From assembly GCA_046295675.1 (NCBI GenBank), contig JBKBMW010000023.1, positions 1-13,043 of the forward strand: DNA of 13,043 nt, given 5' to 3'. A program made the translations under genes and the position numbers. Shown here one piece after another: positions 5,349 to 12,945 of the stretch. Within the stretch, counting starts at the first letter, position 1. Each line of letters opens with the position of its first letter. The notes under the pieces were generated by a model. That model was not told where the DNA came from, searched no databases, and saw only the letters and a program-made list of their open reading frames with translations. This DNA is from JAOAJF01 sp046295675 (GTDB lineage: Archaea > Micrarchaeota > Micrarchaeia > Anstonellales > Anstonellaceae).

Positions 5349-7280
5349 ATGTTTAGAGCAGCAAAAATGCAAAAAATCAAGATGATTGGTTTGTTGCAGG
5401 ACCTCTATCCAGCCCTTGCCCTTTGGAGAAGACTAGGCATTATACAGCTGGAATACACTCCTTATAAACAACTCGGAATAAACAAAGGTTATACTCTTGA
5501 AGTTTATCAAGAGCTTTCCGAACAGCTTTTAAAACTTCGAACTGCAAAAAATTATCTTATTCCACGACCAATAGAACCAAAAGCATTGGAAAAAAATCCA
5601 TTACAAGAAGCAAAAGAAATAAACATCAATGATGAATTACTTGAAATCGAAACCTCTTTAAAAGAACTTAGCAAAGAGCAGGAAAATTTAAAAAAACAAA
5701 TTCTTTTTTATTCTCGTTTAGAAGGTTTTGAGATAAATTTTTCTTCACTTCCAAAATCTCTAAATTATTATCTTCTTTCTGTTTCAAATATCAAAATCAA
5801 GGAACTAAAAGAAAGGCTTTCTGCAATCTCGTCTAATTACAGTTTTCTTCTTACTGAAGATAAAGCAATAAAAAATAATTTGCTAGTTCTTATTGCTATT
5901 GAAAAAGGAAAAGACTTAACTCCTTTGGAAAATATAGCCACTTTCCTGGAAATTCCAAATATCTCTTCTTCTCCAAAGCAAGCAAAGTTATCCCTTGAAC
6001 TAAAAGCAGTAGAAGTTGATGATAAAATCAAATCCTTGCTTTATAGAAAATTGATTTTATCTGAGAAGTACTATGCAACCATTGTTCGGTTAGAAGAAGC
6101 GCTCAACTTAGAAGCAGAATTAGCAAGAGAAGTATTAAAATTTGGGACCTCAAAAAGTTGTTTTTTTGCAACTGGATGGATAAAAGAAGCAGAATTTGAA
6201 AAGTTTAAAAACACCACTTTAAAATTTTTAGAAGGAAGAATTGCTATTTCAATTATTCCTCCATCATTGCATCATTACCAAAATTGTCCAACTCTTTTAG
6301 AAAATCCCTCTATAATAAAGCCATTTGAAGATGTTTTAAAATTTTTATATGTTCCAAATGCAAAAGAAATTGATCCATCTGCATTAATTTTTTTAACAAT
6401 CCCTCTTAATTATGCCCTTATAGTTGCAGATGCAGGTTATGCAATGCTCTCAGCTATTCTATCGTTATTTGTCCTCTTAATCTCATCAAAAGGTAGCCTT
6501 CTAGAAGCACTTGGAAAAATCTGGTTAATAGGGGCTATCCCAACTCTTTTTTTTGGCATACTTTTTGACGAATATTTTGGTTTTACTCATAAGGATCTTC
6601 TAGGTCAAAAGTTATATACTCCAATTTTGCATCGAACACATTCGGTTCAATTGTTGCTTTTATATTCTATCATAGTTGGCTGGATTTTAATGATTCTTGG
6701 TTTTATTTTAGGTGCAATAAACTCCTGGCAACATTCAAAAAAACATGCAGCTGCAAAGCTTTGTTGGGTTGTAATTCAAATTGGTTTTACCATTACGATC
6801 GCCTCTTTTTTAGGAGAATCATTCACTCAATATCTTTTATATGGGGTTGGAATATTTATTATTGGAATAGTCGGGCTTATTTTTTTTGAAGGTCCTTTAG
6901 GAATTGTAGAAGTCCCTGGGCTTATCTCTAATATAATGTCCTTCTCACGAATTACCGCTGTAGGGGTAGCCGGACTTATTTTAGCAGAGGCAATAAACCA
7001 ATTTTTATTTCCAAAAGCAGTAGGAGCCTTTTCAATAGAGGGAGCAATTTCATTTGTATTAATGTTCTTGCTATATACTCTGTTTCATTTTGTAAATACT
7101 TTTATTGCAATGTTTGAAGGCTTTTTGCATTCTGCAAGATTGTCTTTCTTGGAATTTTTTACAAAGTTTTTTGAAGGTGGTGGAAAACTTTTTTCACCAT
7201 TTACATTATCAAGAAAATATACTTTGGACAAAATTGAGTTTGATAGTGATATTAATACTAAAAGCTCTTTAAAGAGCTAA
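5349..7280 (+). CDS. atpI: A-type ATP synthase subunit I (membrane stator, a-subunit equivalent)
   Basis: A 643-residue protein of normal family length that supplies the ion half-channels facing the c ring. Residues 1 to about 340 are the cytoplasmic arm with long coiled-coil helices (for example ELLEIETSLKELSKEQENLKKQ); it binds the peripheral stalks. From about residue 345 several membrane helices follow. The essential arginine that faces the c-ring carboxylate is R534 in MSFSRITAVGVAG. Family blocks GPLGIVEVPGLISN (just before it) and HSARLSFLEFFTKFFEGGGKLFSPF (near the C-terminus) are present. The MFRAAKM start resembles the MFxPxxM start of relatives and has a GAGG site. The last codons and stop form a perfect 16-bp palindrome, and atpK follows after 19 bp. 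Confidence 0.97.
   Translation: MFRAAKMQKIKMIGLLQDLYPALALWRRLGIIQLEYTPYKQLGINKGYTLEVYQELSEQLLKLRTAKNYLIPRPIEPKALEKNPLQEAKEININDELLEIETSLKELSKEQENLKKQILFYSRLEGFEINFSSLPKSLNYYLLSVSNIKIKELKERLSAISSNYSFLLTEDKAIKNNLLVLIAIEKGKDLTPLENIATFLEIPNISSSPKQAKLSLELKAVEVDDKIKSLLYRKLILSEKYYATIVRLEEALNLEAELAREVLKFGTSKSCFFATGWIKEAEFEKFKNTTLKFLEGRIAISIIPPSLHHYQNCPTLLENPSIIKPFEDVLKFLYVPNAKEIDPSALIFLTIPLNYALIVADAGYAMLSAILSLFVLLISSKGSLLEALGKIWLIGAIPTLFFGILFDEYFGFTHKDLLGQKLYTPILHRTHSVQLLLLYSIIVGWILMILGFILGAINSWQHSKKHAAAKLCWVVIQIGFTITIASFLGESFTQYLLYGVGIFIIGIVGLIFFEGPLGIVEVPGLISNIMSFSRITAVGVAGLILAEAINQFLFPKAVGAFSIEGAISFVLMFLLYTLFHFVNTFIAMFEGFLHSARLSFLEFFTKFFEGGGKLFSPFTLSRKYTLDKIEFDSDINTKSSLKS
7263..7278 (+). repeat. 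Perfect 16-bp palindrome at the end of atpI
   Basis: AGCTCTTTAAAGAGCT is its own reverse complement. In RNA it can fold into a 6-bp stem with a UUAA loop. It covers the last atpI codons and the first base of its stop, 9 bp before the GAGGTG site of atpK. No T-run follows, so it is not an obvious terminator. Confidence 0.6.
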
Positions 7281-7287
7281 AAAATGT

Positions 7288-7293
7288 GAGGTG
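7288..7293 (+). promoter_or_regulatory. Ribosome binding site of atpK
   Basis: GAGGTG, a strong match to the 16S rRNA 3' end, 6 nt before ATG 7300. Together with the atpA site it is the best Shine-Dalgarno sequence in the window, which suits a subunit needed in many copies. Confidence 0.75.
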
Positions 7294-7299
7294 TAAAAT

Positions 7300-7548
7300 A
7301 TGGCGCAAGAAGTTTTGCAAAGCCTTTTTTTAAACAAAGAAGGGGCATTGGCATTAGGTGCAGGAATTGCAATGGCAGGTTCTGCATTAGCAACAGGTTG
7401 GGCACAGGCTTCAATTGGTTCTTCCATTATGGGTGTGTTGGCAGAAAAGCCCGAGGAAGCTTTTAGATTAATAGTTTATATGGCTCTACCCGAAATCATA
7501 GTCTTACTTGGATTTGTCTCAGTCTTTCTGATCCTAGAAAAAATCTAA
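7300..7548 (+). CDS. atpK: A-type ATP synthase subunit K (c-ring proteolipid)
   Basis: An 82-residue hydrophobic hairpin, the single-hairpin (about 8 kDa) form of the rotor-ring subunit. Helix 1 is glycine/alanine-rich (GALALGAGIAMAGSALATG, residues 15-33), a polar loop EKPEEA follows at 49-54, and helix 2 carries the ion-binding glutamate E65 in MALPEIIVLLGF. Q36 lies 15 residues before the loop proline, where the Na+-binding glutamine lies in Na+-type c subunits. The residue after E65 is Ile rather than the Thr/Ser of many Na+-type or methanogen subunits, so ion choice is unclear. The GAGGTG site with 6-nt spacing supports this start. The upstream palindrome may affect expression relative to atpI. 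A 29-bp gap precedes atpE. Confidence 0.95.
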   Translation: MAQEVLQSLFLNKEGALALGAGIAMAGSALATGWAQASIGSSIMGVLAEKPEEAFRLIVYMALPEIIVLLGFVSVFLILEKI

Positions 7549-7568
7549 AAGTTTTAATATCCTATATT

Positions 7569-7574
7569 GTGATC
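7569..7574 (+). promoter_or_regulatory. Ribosome binding site of atpE (not a GTG start)
   Basis: GTGATC pairs with the very 3' end of 16S rRNA. GTG is followed by 6 nt and ATG 7578, the same geometry as at atpK and atpA, so the GTG at 7569 is better read as part of this site than as a start codon. Confidence 0.6.
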
Positions 7575-7577
7575 CCG

Positions 7578-8210
7578 ATGAGTTTGAGCGGAATTGTTCA
7601 TCAAATAGAAAAAGAAGCAAAGGATAAAGCATTATCAATCTTAGAAGAAGCAAAAAAACAACAAACCTCTATAATTTTAGAAGCAAAAAAACAAGGAAAA
7701 AATCTTATCCTATCTGCAGAGCAACAAGCCAAGGAGCTTTCTAAAAACTATCATCTGGAGAAGATTTCCTCAACACAGAATGAAAGCAATAGAATAGTCC
7801 AAGAAGCTAGAGAAGAAGCAATAGAAAATGCGCTTAAGGAAATCTGGAATGAGTTTGTAGCTTTTAGTAAAAGCCCGGCTTATCCAAAGTTTCTAAAAAA
7901 ACTTGCAGCATTAGCAATAGAGGAACTAGAGATTTCAAACCCAGTTTTTGTTGTAAATCAAAAAGATGCAAAAATTATTTCCGGACTAGGCCTAAAAATT
8001 GGACAAATCAGAGATATTAGGGGAGGTTTAATTGCTCAATCAAAAGATGAAAAAGTGGTGGTAGATTATAGCTTTGAATCAATCTTTGAGCAAAAAAAGC
8101 CTGTTCTTAGAGCACAAATAAGACAAATTCTTTTAGAAAAAGAAGAAAAAAAAGAATTGGAAAAACCCTTTAATTTTCCCTATACCAAACAAAGAAAAAG
8201 TAAAAAATAA
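7578..8210 (+). CDS. atpE: A-type ATP synthase subunit E (peripheral stalk)
   Basis: A 210-residue stalk subunit that pairs with H and binds the top of the A/B head. Residues 1 to about 100 are a long Ala/Lys/Glu-rich coiled coil (EAKDKALSILEEAKKQ; AKKQGKNLILSAEQQA). The C-terminal globular domain is recognisable: after a short alpha/beta part comes GGLIAQSKDEKVVVDYSFESIFEQKKP, the usual GGvivxsxDGk...TfesRlE block with the common Arg of the last motif replaced by Ile-Phe. A lysine-rich tail of about 20 residues (EEKKELEKPF...KQRKSKK) runs past the usual end. The start is ATG 7578, as set by the GTGATC site. atpC follows after 11 bp. Confidence 0.92.
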   Translation: MSLSGIVHQIEKEAKDKALSILEEAKKQQTSIILEAKKQGKNLILSAEQQAKELSKNYHLEKISSTQNESNRIVQEAREEAIENALKEIWNEFVAFSKSPAYPKFLKKLAALAIEELEISNPVFVVNQKDAKIISGLGLKIGQIRDIRGGLIAQSKDEKVVVDYSFESIFEQKKPVLRAQIRQILLEKEEKKELEKPFNFPYTKQRKSKK

Positions 8211-8221
8211 AAGTGAGCAAA

Positions 8222-9322
8222 ATGGGCATTTATTTTCCAAAAATAGAGTTTGCTCCATTAGTTTATGGATATGCAAATGCCAGGGCACATGCAATGTTTT
8301 CAAAATTAATCACTTCTCAGCAAATAGCAGAACTTATTCGAATGCCTTCTGTTGATACAATAATTGAGACCTTAAATCGCACAGAATACAGACAAGAAAT
8401 TTTAGATCTTTCTCTTTCTTACAAAGGAGAACAACTAATTGATTTTGCTCTTAGTAACAACTTTGCAAAATTTTGCAATAAAATCTATCAATTCACTCCA
8501 AAAAAAGATAAAAAAATAATCTTTGCTCTTTTATCCAAATGGGATTCGCACAATCTTAAACTAATAATTTCAGCAAAAAGACACAACTATACTTGGAATC
8601 AAATACGTCCTCATATCGTTTTAGCTGGAAGCTTACAGTTAAAAGAACTGGAAGAGCTTTTTACATCTCAGAACAGCGAGGAATTTTATTCAAAGCTAAA
8701 AATCACGGAATTTGGAAAAGGTTTTTTATCCTCCAAAGTGCCATTTATTACACAGCCATTAAAACAAGCATTCAAAGTTATGGATTCAGATCTCTTTATT
8801 TTTGACATGATGCTTTTAAGTTTAGATTTTTATCAGTTTATTATTTTACAACAGGTGATTGAACAAGCAAAAAAAGAAAAACAGCTTTCAGCATTTCTCT
8901 CTTCATTTGCAGATGAAAAGAACTTGCAAATAGTCCTAAGGCTTGCAAAAGAGGATTTGGATTTAAATCAAATTCGTCAATATCTTTTACCTTCTGGAAA
9001 TATTCCAATCTCTCGCTGGTTGAAAGCAATTGCTAAAAAAGATACATTTGCAATTTTAAGTTCATTTCTTGGATTGCTTCCAGTCGGATTGGCAATAGAA
9101 GAATACAAAAAATCAAAAAATCTTTCAGATATCGAAAAGCTCATTTCAGTAGAATTTGCAAAAAAAAGGCTTAAAGTTTTTAGAGGGGCAAATCTCTCAT
9201 TAGCTGTCCTAGTTGCAGCATTATTTTTCAAAGAGCAGGAAGTGGATAATATTAGAAAAATCTTAAGAGCAAAGCAATATGGATTTGCAGAATCTGAAGT
9301 GGAGCAGCTTATAGTTTTATAA
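8222..9322 (+). CDS. atpC: A-type ATP synthase subunit C (central-stalk to c-ring linker)
   Basis: A 366-residue, mostly helical soluble protein of the AtpC/Vma6 family that sits on the c ring and holds subunits D and F. Visible features are the N-terminal YGYANARAHAMFSKLI block, typical of the family (YxxARxRxxxxxLL), helical repeats through the middle, and a C-terminal segment with IRKILRAKQYGF, corresponding to the conserved LRxIxrgKxxgl of relatives. The start at ATG 8222 is chosen because the GTG at 8213 fits the operon's GTG-N6-ATG ribosome-binding pattern; the start at GTG 8213 would add three residues. Its TAA stop overlaps the first base of the atpF ATG at 9322, so the two are likely translationally coupled. 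Confidence 0.9.
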   Translation: MGIYFPKIEFAPLVYGYANARAHAMFSKLITSQQIAELIRMPSVDTIIETLNRTEYRQEILDLSLSYKGEQLIDFALSNNFAKFCNKIYQFTPKKDKKIIFALLSKWDSHNLKLIISAKRHNYTWNQIRPHIVLAGSLQLKELEELFTSQNSEEFYSKLKITEFGKGFLSSKVPFITQPLKQAFKVMDSDLFIFDMMLLSLDFYQFIILQQVIEQAKKEKQLSAFLSSFADEKNLQIVLRLAKEDLDLNQIRQYLLPSGNIPISRWLKAIAKKDTFAILSSFLGLLPVGLAIEEYKKSKNLSDIEKLISVEFAKKRLKVFRGANLSLAVLVAALFFKEQEVDNIRKILRAKQYGFAESEVEQLIVL

Positions 9323-9672
9323 TGGTGAAAAACAAAATGGAACAAGGAAAAATTGTTGTAATCGGGGATGAATTTGCATTAACTGGATTTAAGTTAGGTG
9401 GGGTAAAAGAAGGCTTTCTTGTAAACTCTTCAAAAGAGGCAGAAGATTTACTAAACAAACTTTTATCTGATAAATCCATAGGTATTATAATTATAATTGA
9501 CAAGCTCTTAGAAGAAATGGATTGGAAAACAAAGCGAAAAATAGAGCTTAGTGCACGGCCAATTATAGTCTCCATCCCTTCAAAAGATGGTCCAATAGAA
9601 GAAGAGGTTTCACTTGCAAAGCTTATCAAGCGAGCATTAGGTTTTGATATTCTCAATTCTGATAAAAAATGA
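9322..9672 (+). CDS. atpF: A-type ATP synthase subunit F (central stalk)
   Basis: A 116-residue small alpha/beta protein with the family's opening GKIVVIGDEFALTGFKLGG (residues 9-27) and a central strand GIIIIIDKLLEEM. KRKIELSARPIIVSIPSKDGP follows, the usual region before the C-terminal helix. Subunit F binds D in the rotor shaft and influences catalysis. Two starts are possible. ATG 9322 overlaps the atpC stop by 1 bp; ATG 9337 has a GGTGA (9324-9328) before it, though at longer spacing than the other sites in the operon, and gives MEQGKIVVIGD, closer to relatives. The longer form is given. atpA follows after 10 bp. Confidence 0.92.
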   Translation: MVKNKMEQGKIVVIGDEFALTGFKLGGVKEGFLVNSSKEAEDLLNKLLSDKSIGIIIIIDKLLEEMDWKTKRKIELSARPIIVSIPSKDGPIEEEVSLAKLIKRALGFDILNSDKK

Positions 9673-9676
9673 GGTG
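9671..9676 (+). promoter_or_regulatory. Ribosome binding site of atpA
   Basis: GAGGTG, 6 nt before ATG 9683. It shows that the upstream in-frame ATG at 9644, inside atpF, is not the start. Confidence 0.75.
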
Positions 9677-9682
9677 TATGAA

Positions 9683-11422
9683 ATGGGAAAACTAATAAAA
9701 ATTTCTGGTCCTGTGGTGCAAGCAGATGGTATGTTAGGAGCTTCCATGTATGATATAGTTTTTGTAGGAGAGGAAAAACTAACTGGAGAAATTATTAGAA
9801 TTGTTGGAGATGTTGCAACCATACAAGTTTATGAAGATACTTCTGGACTAAAACCAGGAGAGCCTGTGGAATCAACAGGGCAACCCCTTTCAGTTGAACT
9901 TGGTCCAGGGCTTTTAACCTCAATTTATGATGGAATTCAAAGACCATTAGAGGGAATTGCACAGAAAACAGCAAGTCCATTTATATTGAGAGGAGTAATT
10001 GTACCTGCATTAGATAGGGAAAAGAAATGGGATTTTAAACCAACTTTAAAAATAGGTTCGAAAGTTAAAAAGGGAGATATTTTAGGTACTGTTCAAGAAA
10101 CAGATTTAATAGAACATAAAATCCTATCTCCTTATTCTGGAGAGTTAACCTCAATCAAAAAAGGAAAATTTACAATAACTGAAACAATTGCAACAATTGA
10201 ATCTGAAGGAAAAAAATTTTCTATACAAATGTTAACCAAGCATAATGTAAGGTCCCCAAGACCAGTAGATGAAAAGTTAGAGCCATCTATCCCATTGGTC
10301 ACTGGTCAGAGAGTAGTGGATACCTTTTTCCCATTAGCAAAGGGTGGTACATGTGCAATTCCAGGCCCATTTGGATCAGGAAAAACTGTTGCTCAACATC
10401 AATTTGCAAAGTGGTCTGATACTCAAATAGTTGTTTATATCGGGTGTGGAGAGCGAGGCAATGAAATGACCGATGTATTAACTGAATTTCCACATTTGAT
10501 TGATCCAAAATCTGGAAAACCTTTAATGCAAAGAACAGTGCTAATTGCAAACACTTCCAATATGCCTGTAGCTGCAAGAGAGGCATCAATTTATACTGGT
10601 ATCACTATTGCAGAATATTACAGGGACATGGGTTATGATGTTTCTTTAATGGCAGATTCAACCTCAAGATGGGCAGAAGCAATGAGAGAAATAGGAGGAA
10701 GGTTGGAAGAAATGCCTGGGGAAGAAGGCTATCCTGCATATTTAGCAAGAAAGTTAGCAGAGTTCTATGAGCGAGCAGGAAGAGTGAAATGTTTAGGTTC
10801 TGATGAAAGATATGGTTCTATCTCAATTATTGGGGCAGTTTCTCCACCTGGAGGAGATATTAACGAACCTGTTTCTCAAAATACTTTAAGAGTAACAAAA
10901 GTCTTTTTAGCTTTAGAAGCAGCTTTGGCTCAGCGAAGGCATTTTCCTGCATTCAATTGGCTTAGATCATACTCCCTGTATCAAAACATTTTGGACAAAT
11001 GGTTTGCCCACCATATTTCCTCTGACTGGCCTGCAAATAGAAAAGAGGCAATGGCACTCTTACAAAAAGAAGCAGAGCTTCAAGAAGTAGTGCAACTGGT
11101 TGGTCCAGATGCATTGCCAGAAAAAGAGCAACTTGTTTTATTTGTAACAAAAATGATAAGAGAGTATTTCTTAGCACAAAATGCCTATTCTGAAATAGAC
11201 ACTTTTTGCTCTCTAAAAAAACAATATTTGATGTTAAAAGTTATCTTACGTTTCTATAAACGAGCTTTAGATGCATTAAACGCAGGTATTCAATTCAAAA
11301 AAATCTCCTCTATGCCAATTAAAGAAAGTATTTCAAGAATGAAAGAAATTGAGGAAAAAAATCTCTCCTCTCTTGAAGCTCTTTTTAATAAAATCGATGC
11401 TGAGTTTGATTCTCTTAAATGA
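9683..11422 (+). CDS. atpA: A-type ATP synthase catalytic subunit A
   Basis: A 579-residue catalytic subunit of normal length; three copies alternate with B and make or hydrolyse ATP. It has the beta-barrel start (GKLIKISGPVVQADG) and the A-specific insertion (about 110-200, with KIGSKVKKGDILGTV). The P-loop is GPFGSGKT (228-235), the catalytic glutamate is E257 in GCGERGNEM, the Walker B aspartate is D325 in VSLMADSTSRW, and EEGYPAYLARKLAEFYERAGR completes the conserved block. No intein interrupts the P-loop region, where some archaeal homologues carry one. All key residues are present, so it should be active. The start is set by GAGGTG; an upstream frame from 9644 is not used. atpB follows after 12 bp. 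Confidence 0.98.
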   Translation: MGKLIKISGPVVQADGMLGASMYDIVFVGEEKLTGEIIRIVGDVATIQVYEDTSGLKPGEPVESTGQPLSVELGPGLLTSIYDGIQRPLEGIAQKTASPFILRGVIVPALDREKKWDFKPTLKIGSKVKKGDILGTVQETDLIEHKILSPYSGELTSIKKGKFTITETIATIESEGKKFSIQMLTKHNVRSPRPVDEKLEPSIPLVTGQRVVDTFFPLAKGGTCAIPGPFGSGKTVAQHQFAKWSDTQIVVYIGCGERGNEMTDVLTEFPHLIDPKSGKPLMQRTVLIANTSNMPVAAREASIYTGITIAEYYRDMGYDVSLMADSTSRWAEAMREIGGRLEEMPGEEGYPAYLARKLAEFYERAGRVKCLGSDERYGSISIIGAVSPPGGDINEPVSQNTLRVTKVFLALEAALAQRRHFPAFNWLRSYSLYQNILDKWFAHHISSDWPANRKEAMALLQKEAELQEVVQLVGPDALPEKEQLVLFVTKMIREYFLAQNAYSEIDTFCSLKKQYLMLKVILRFYKRALDALNAGIQFKKISSMPIKESISRMKEIEEKNLSSLEALFNKIDAEFDSLK

Positions 11423-11425
11423 GTT

Positions 11426-11431
11426 GGTGAT
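11426..11431 (+). promoter_or_regulatory. Ribosome binding site of atpB
   Basis: GGTGAT; the GGTG core is 5 nt before ATG 11435, consistent with the rest of the operon. Confidence 0.65.
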
Positions 11432-11434
11432 ATT

Positions 11435-12892
11435 ATGAAAGAATATAAAACAATTTCAAAAATTGCAGGACCTTTAGTTTTTGTCTCCAATGTAAAAAAT
11501 GTAATGTATAACGAGCTTGTAATAATTTCTTTGCCAAATGGAGAAAAGCGTTATGGGCAGGTTTTAGAATCCTCCAAAGATAGCGCAGTGGTTCAAGTCT
11601 TTGGGCCTGTTTCTGGAATAAATCTAACTGATACAAAGGTAAGATTTTTAGGCCAAACAATGATGCTTGGGGTTTCTACTGAAATGCTTGGAAGAGTTTT
11701 TGATGGATTAGGAAGGGTTAAGGACAATGGGCCAGAAATCACTCCAGAAAAAAAGCTTGATATAAATGGTTATCCCCTAAATCCATCTTCAAGAGATTTT
11801 CCTTCTGATTTTATTCAAACAGGAATCTCTACTATTGATGGTTTAAATACTCTAATCAGAGGGCAGAAACTCCCAATCTTCTCTGGTTCTGGTCTTCCAC
11901 ACAATCAATTAGCAGTACAGATTGCAAGACAAGCTACTGTGGTATCAAAACAAAAAGAGTCATTTGCAGTAGTTTTTGCAGCTATTGGAATTACTCATGA
12001 AGAGGCAGCATTTTTTATCAAAGACTTTAAACAGACAGGGGCTATTTCAAGAGCTGTTCTGTTTTTGAATTTAGCAAATGATCCATCAGTAGAACGTCTC
12101 ATCACTCCAAGACTTGCTCTTACCACAGCAGAATATCTTGCTTATGAAAAAGATATGCACGTATTGGTTATTCTAACAGATATGACAAATTATTGTGAAG
12201 CATTAAGAGAAATTGCAGCAGCAAGAGAAGAAGTACCTGGTAGGAGAGGATATCCAGGATACATGTATACAGATTTGGCAACAATATATGAAAGAGCAGG
12301 AAGGATACATGGAAGAAAAGGAACAGTTACTCAATTTTCAATTCTAACTTTGCCTGGTGATGACATCACTCATCCAATTCCAGATTTAACTGGTTATATT
12401 ACTGAAGGACAAATTGTACTATCCAGAGATCTTCACAGAAAGGGAATTTATCCACCAGTAAATGTACTTCCCTCTCTTTCCAGGTTAATGGGATCAAATA
12501 TTGGTCCTGGAAAAACACGAGAAGATCACAAAGGGGTTGCTGATCAGCTCTATGCAGCGTATGCAACTGGGAGAGATTTGCGTTCCTTGGCAGCAGTGGT
12601 CGGGGCAGAAGCATTAACTGATGTGGATAAACTTTATTTGCAATTTGCAGATGCATTTGAAGACGAATTTGTTAGGCAAGGAGAAAATGAAAACAGAACT
12701 TTGGAGCAAACATTAAATATTGGATGGAAATTGCTTTCTATACTCCCTGAATCAGAGCTAAATAGGGTAAAAAAAGAGCATATTGAAAAATATGGTAAGA
12801 AATTCTTTGAACAAAGGGAAAAAGAAAAAAAAGATCTGTCCTATTCCGAAATAGAAAAAAGAATAGATGAAAAAATCAAATCTGAGCAATGA
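11435..12892 (+). CDS. atpB: A-type ATP synthase regulatory subunit B
   Basis: A 485-residue non-catalytic subunit that alternates with A in the head. The expected loss of the P-loop is seen: the site reads SGSGLPHN (150-157), with no GKT. Other family blocks include IAGPLVFV near the N-terminus, IPIFSGSG-like PIFSGSGLP, ITHEEAAFF, ILTDMTNYCEALREI, REEVPGRRGYPGYMYTDLATIYERAG and TQFSILTLPGDDITHPIPDLTGYITEGQI. SRLMGSNIGPGKTREDH is also present, with the arginine expected near the catalytic site of the neighbouring A. The C-terminus is helical and ends in a charged tail (KEKKDLSYSEIEKRIDEKIK). A 53-bp gap, the largest inside the operon, separates it from atpD. Confidence 0.98.
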   Translation: MKEYKTISKIAGPLVFVSNVKNVMYNELVIISLPNGEKRYGQVLESSKDSAVVQVFGPVSGINLTDTKVRFLGQTMMLGVSTEMLGRVFDGLGRVKDNGPEITPEKKLDINGYPLNPSSRDFPSDFIQTGISTIDGLNTLIRGQKLPIFSGSGLPHNQLAVQIARQATVVSKQKESFAVVFAAIGITHEEAAFFIKDFKQTGAISRAVLFLNLANDPSVERLITPRLALTTAEYLAYEKDMHVLVILTDMTNYCEALREIAAAREEVPGRRGYPGYMYTDLATIYERAGRIHGRKGTVTQFSILTLPGDDITHPIPDLTGYITEGQIVLSRDLHRKGIYPPVNVLPSLSRLMGSNIGPGKTREDHKGVADQLYAAYATGRDLRSLAAVVGAEALTDVDKLYLQFADAFEDEFVRQGENENRTLEQTLNIGWKLLSILPESELNRVKKEHIEKYGKKFFEQREKEKKDLSYSEIEKRIDEKIKSEQ

Positions 12893-12899
12893 ATTAAAA

Positions 12900-12909
12900 T
12901 TTATAAATA
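12900..12909 (+). promoter_or_regulatory. Possible internal TATA box before atpD
   Basis: TTTATAAATA in the 53-bp atpB-atpD gap, centred about 41 bp before ATG 12946, similar to the geometry of the atpH promoter. It could add transcription of atpD and downstream genes, but runs of A/T are common here. Confidence 0.3.
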
Positions 12910-12945
12910 AAAAAATAAAAGAATAAGTAAAAGAAAGGGGAATTT

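Noticed and set aside
8977..9345. Minus-strand open frame of 122 codons across the end of atpC
   Set aside because: It lies wholly antisense to well-supported atpC, has no ribosome-binding site or recognisable motif, and is of a length expected by chance opposite a lysine/glutamate-rich gene.
9309..9656. Minus-strand open frame of 115 codons opposite atpF
   Set aside because: Antisense to a clear atpF; serine/isoleucine-rich composition is the mirror of the coding strand and no family signature is seen.
9644..9682. Upstream in-frame ATG extension of atpA
   Set aside because: It would overlap atpF by 29 bp, adds residues unlike family N-termini, and the GAGGTG site points to ATG 9683.
11435..12892. 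Loss of P-loop in subunit B as a degenerate gene
   Set aside because: Absence of the GKT P-loop is normal for the non-catalytic B subunit; the rest of the family signature is intact.
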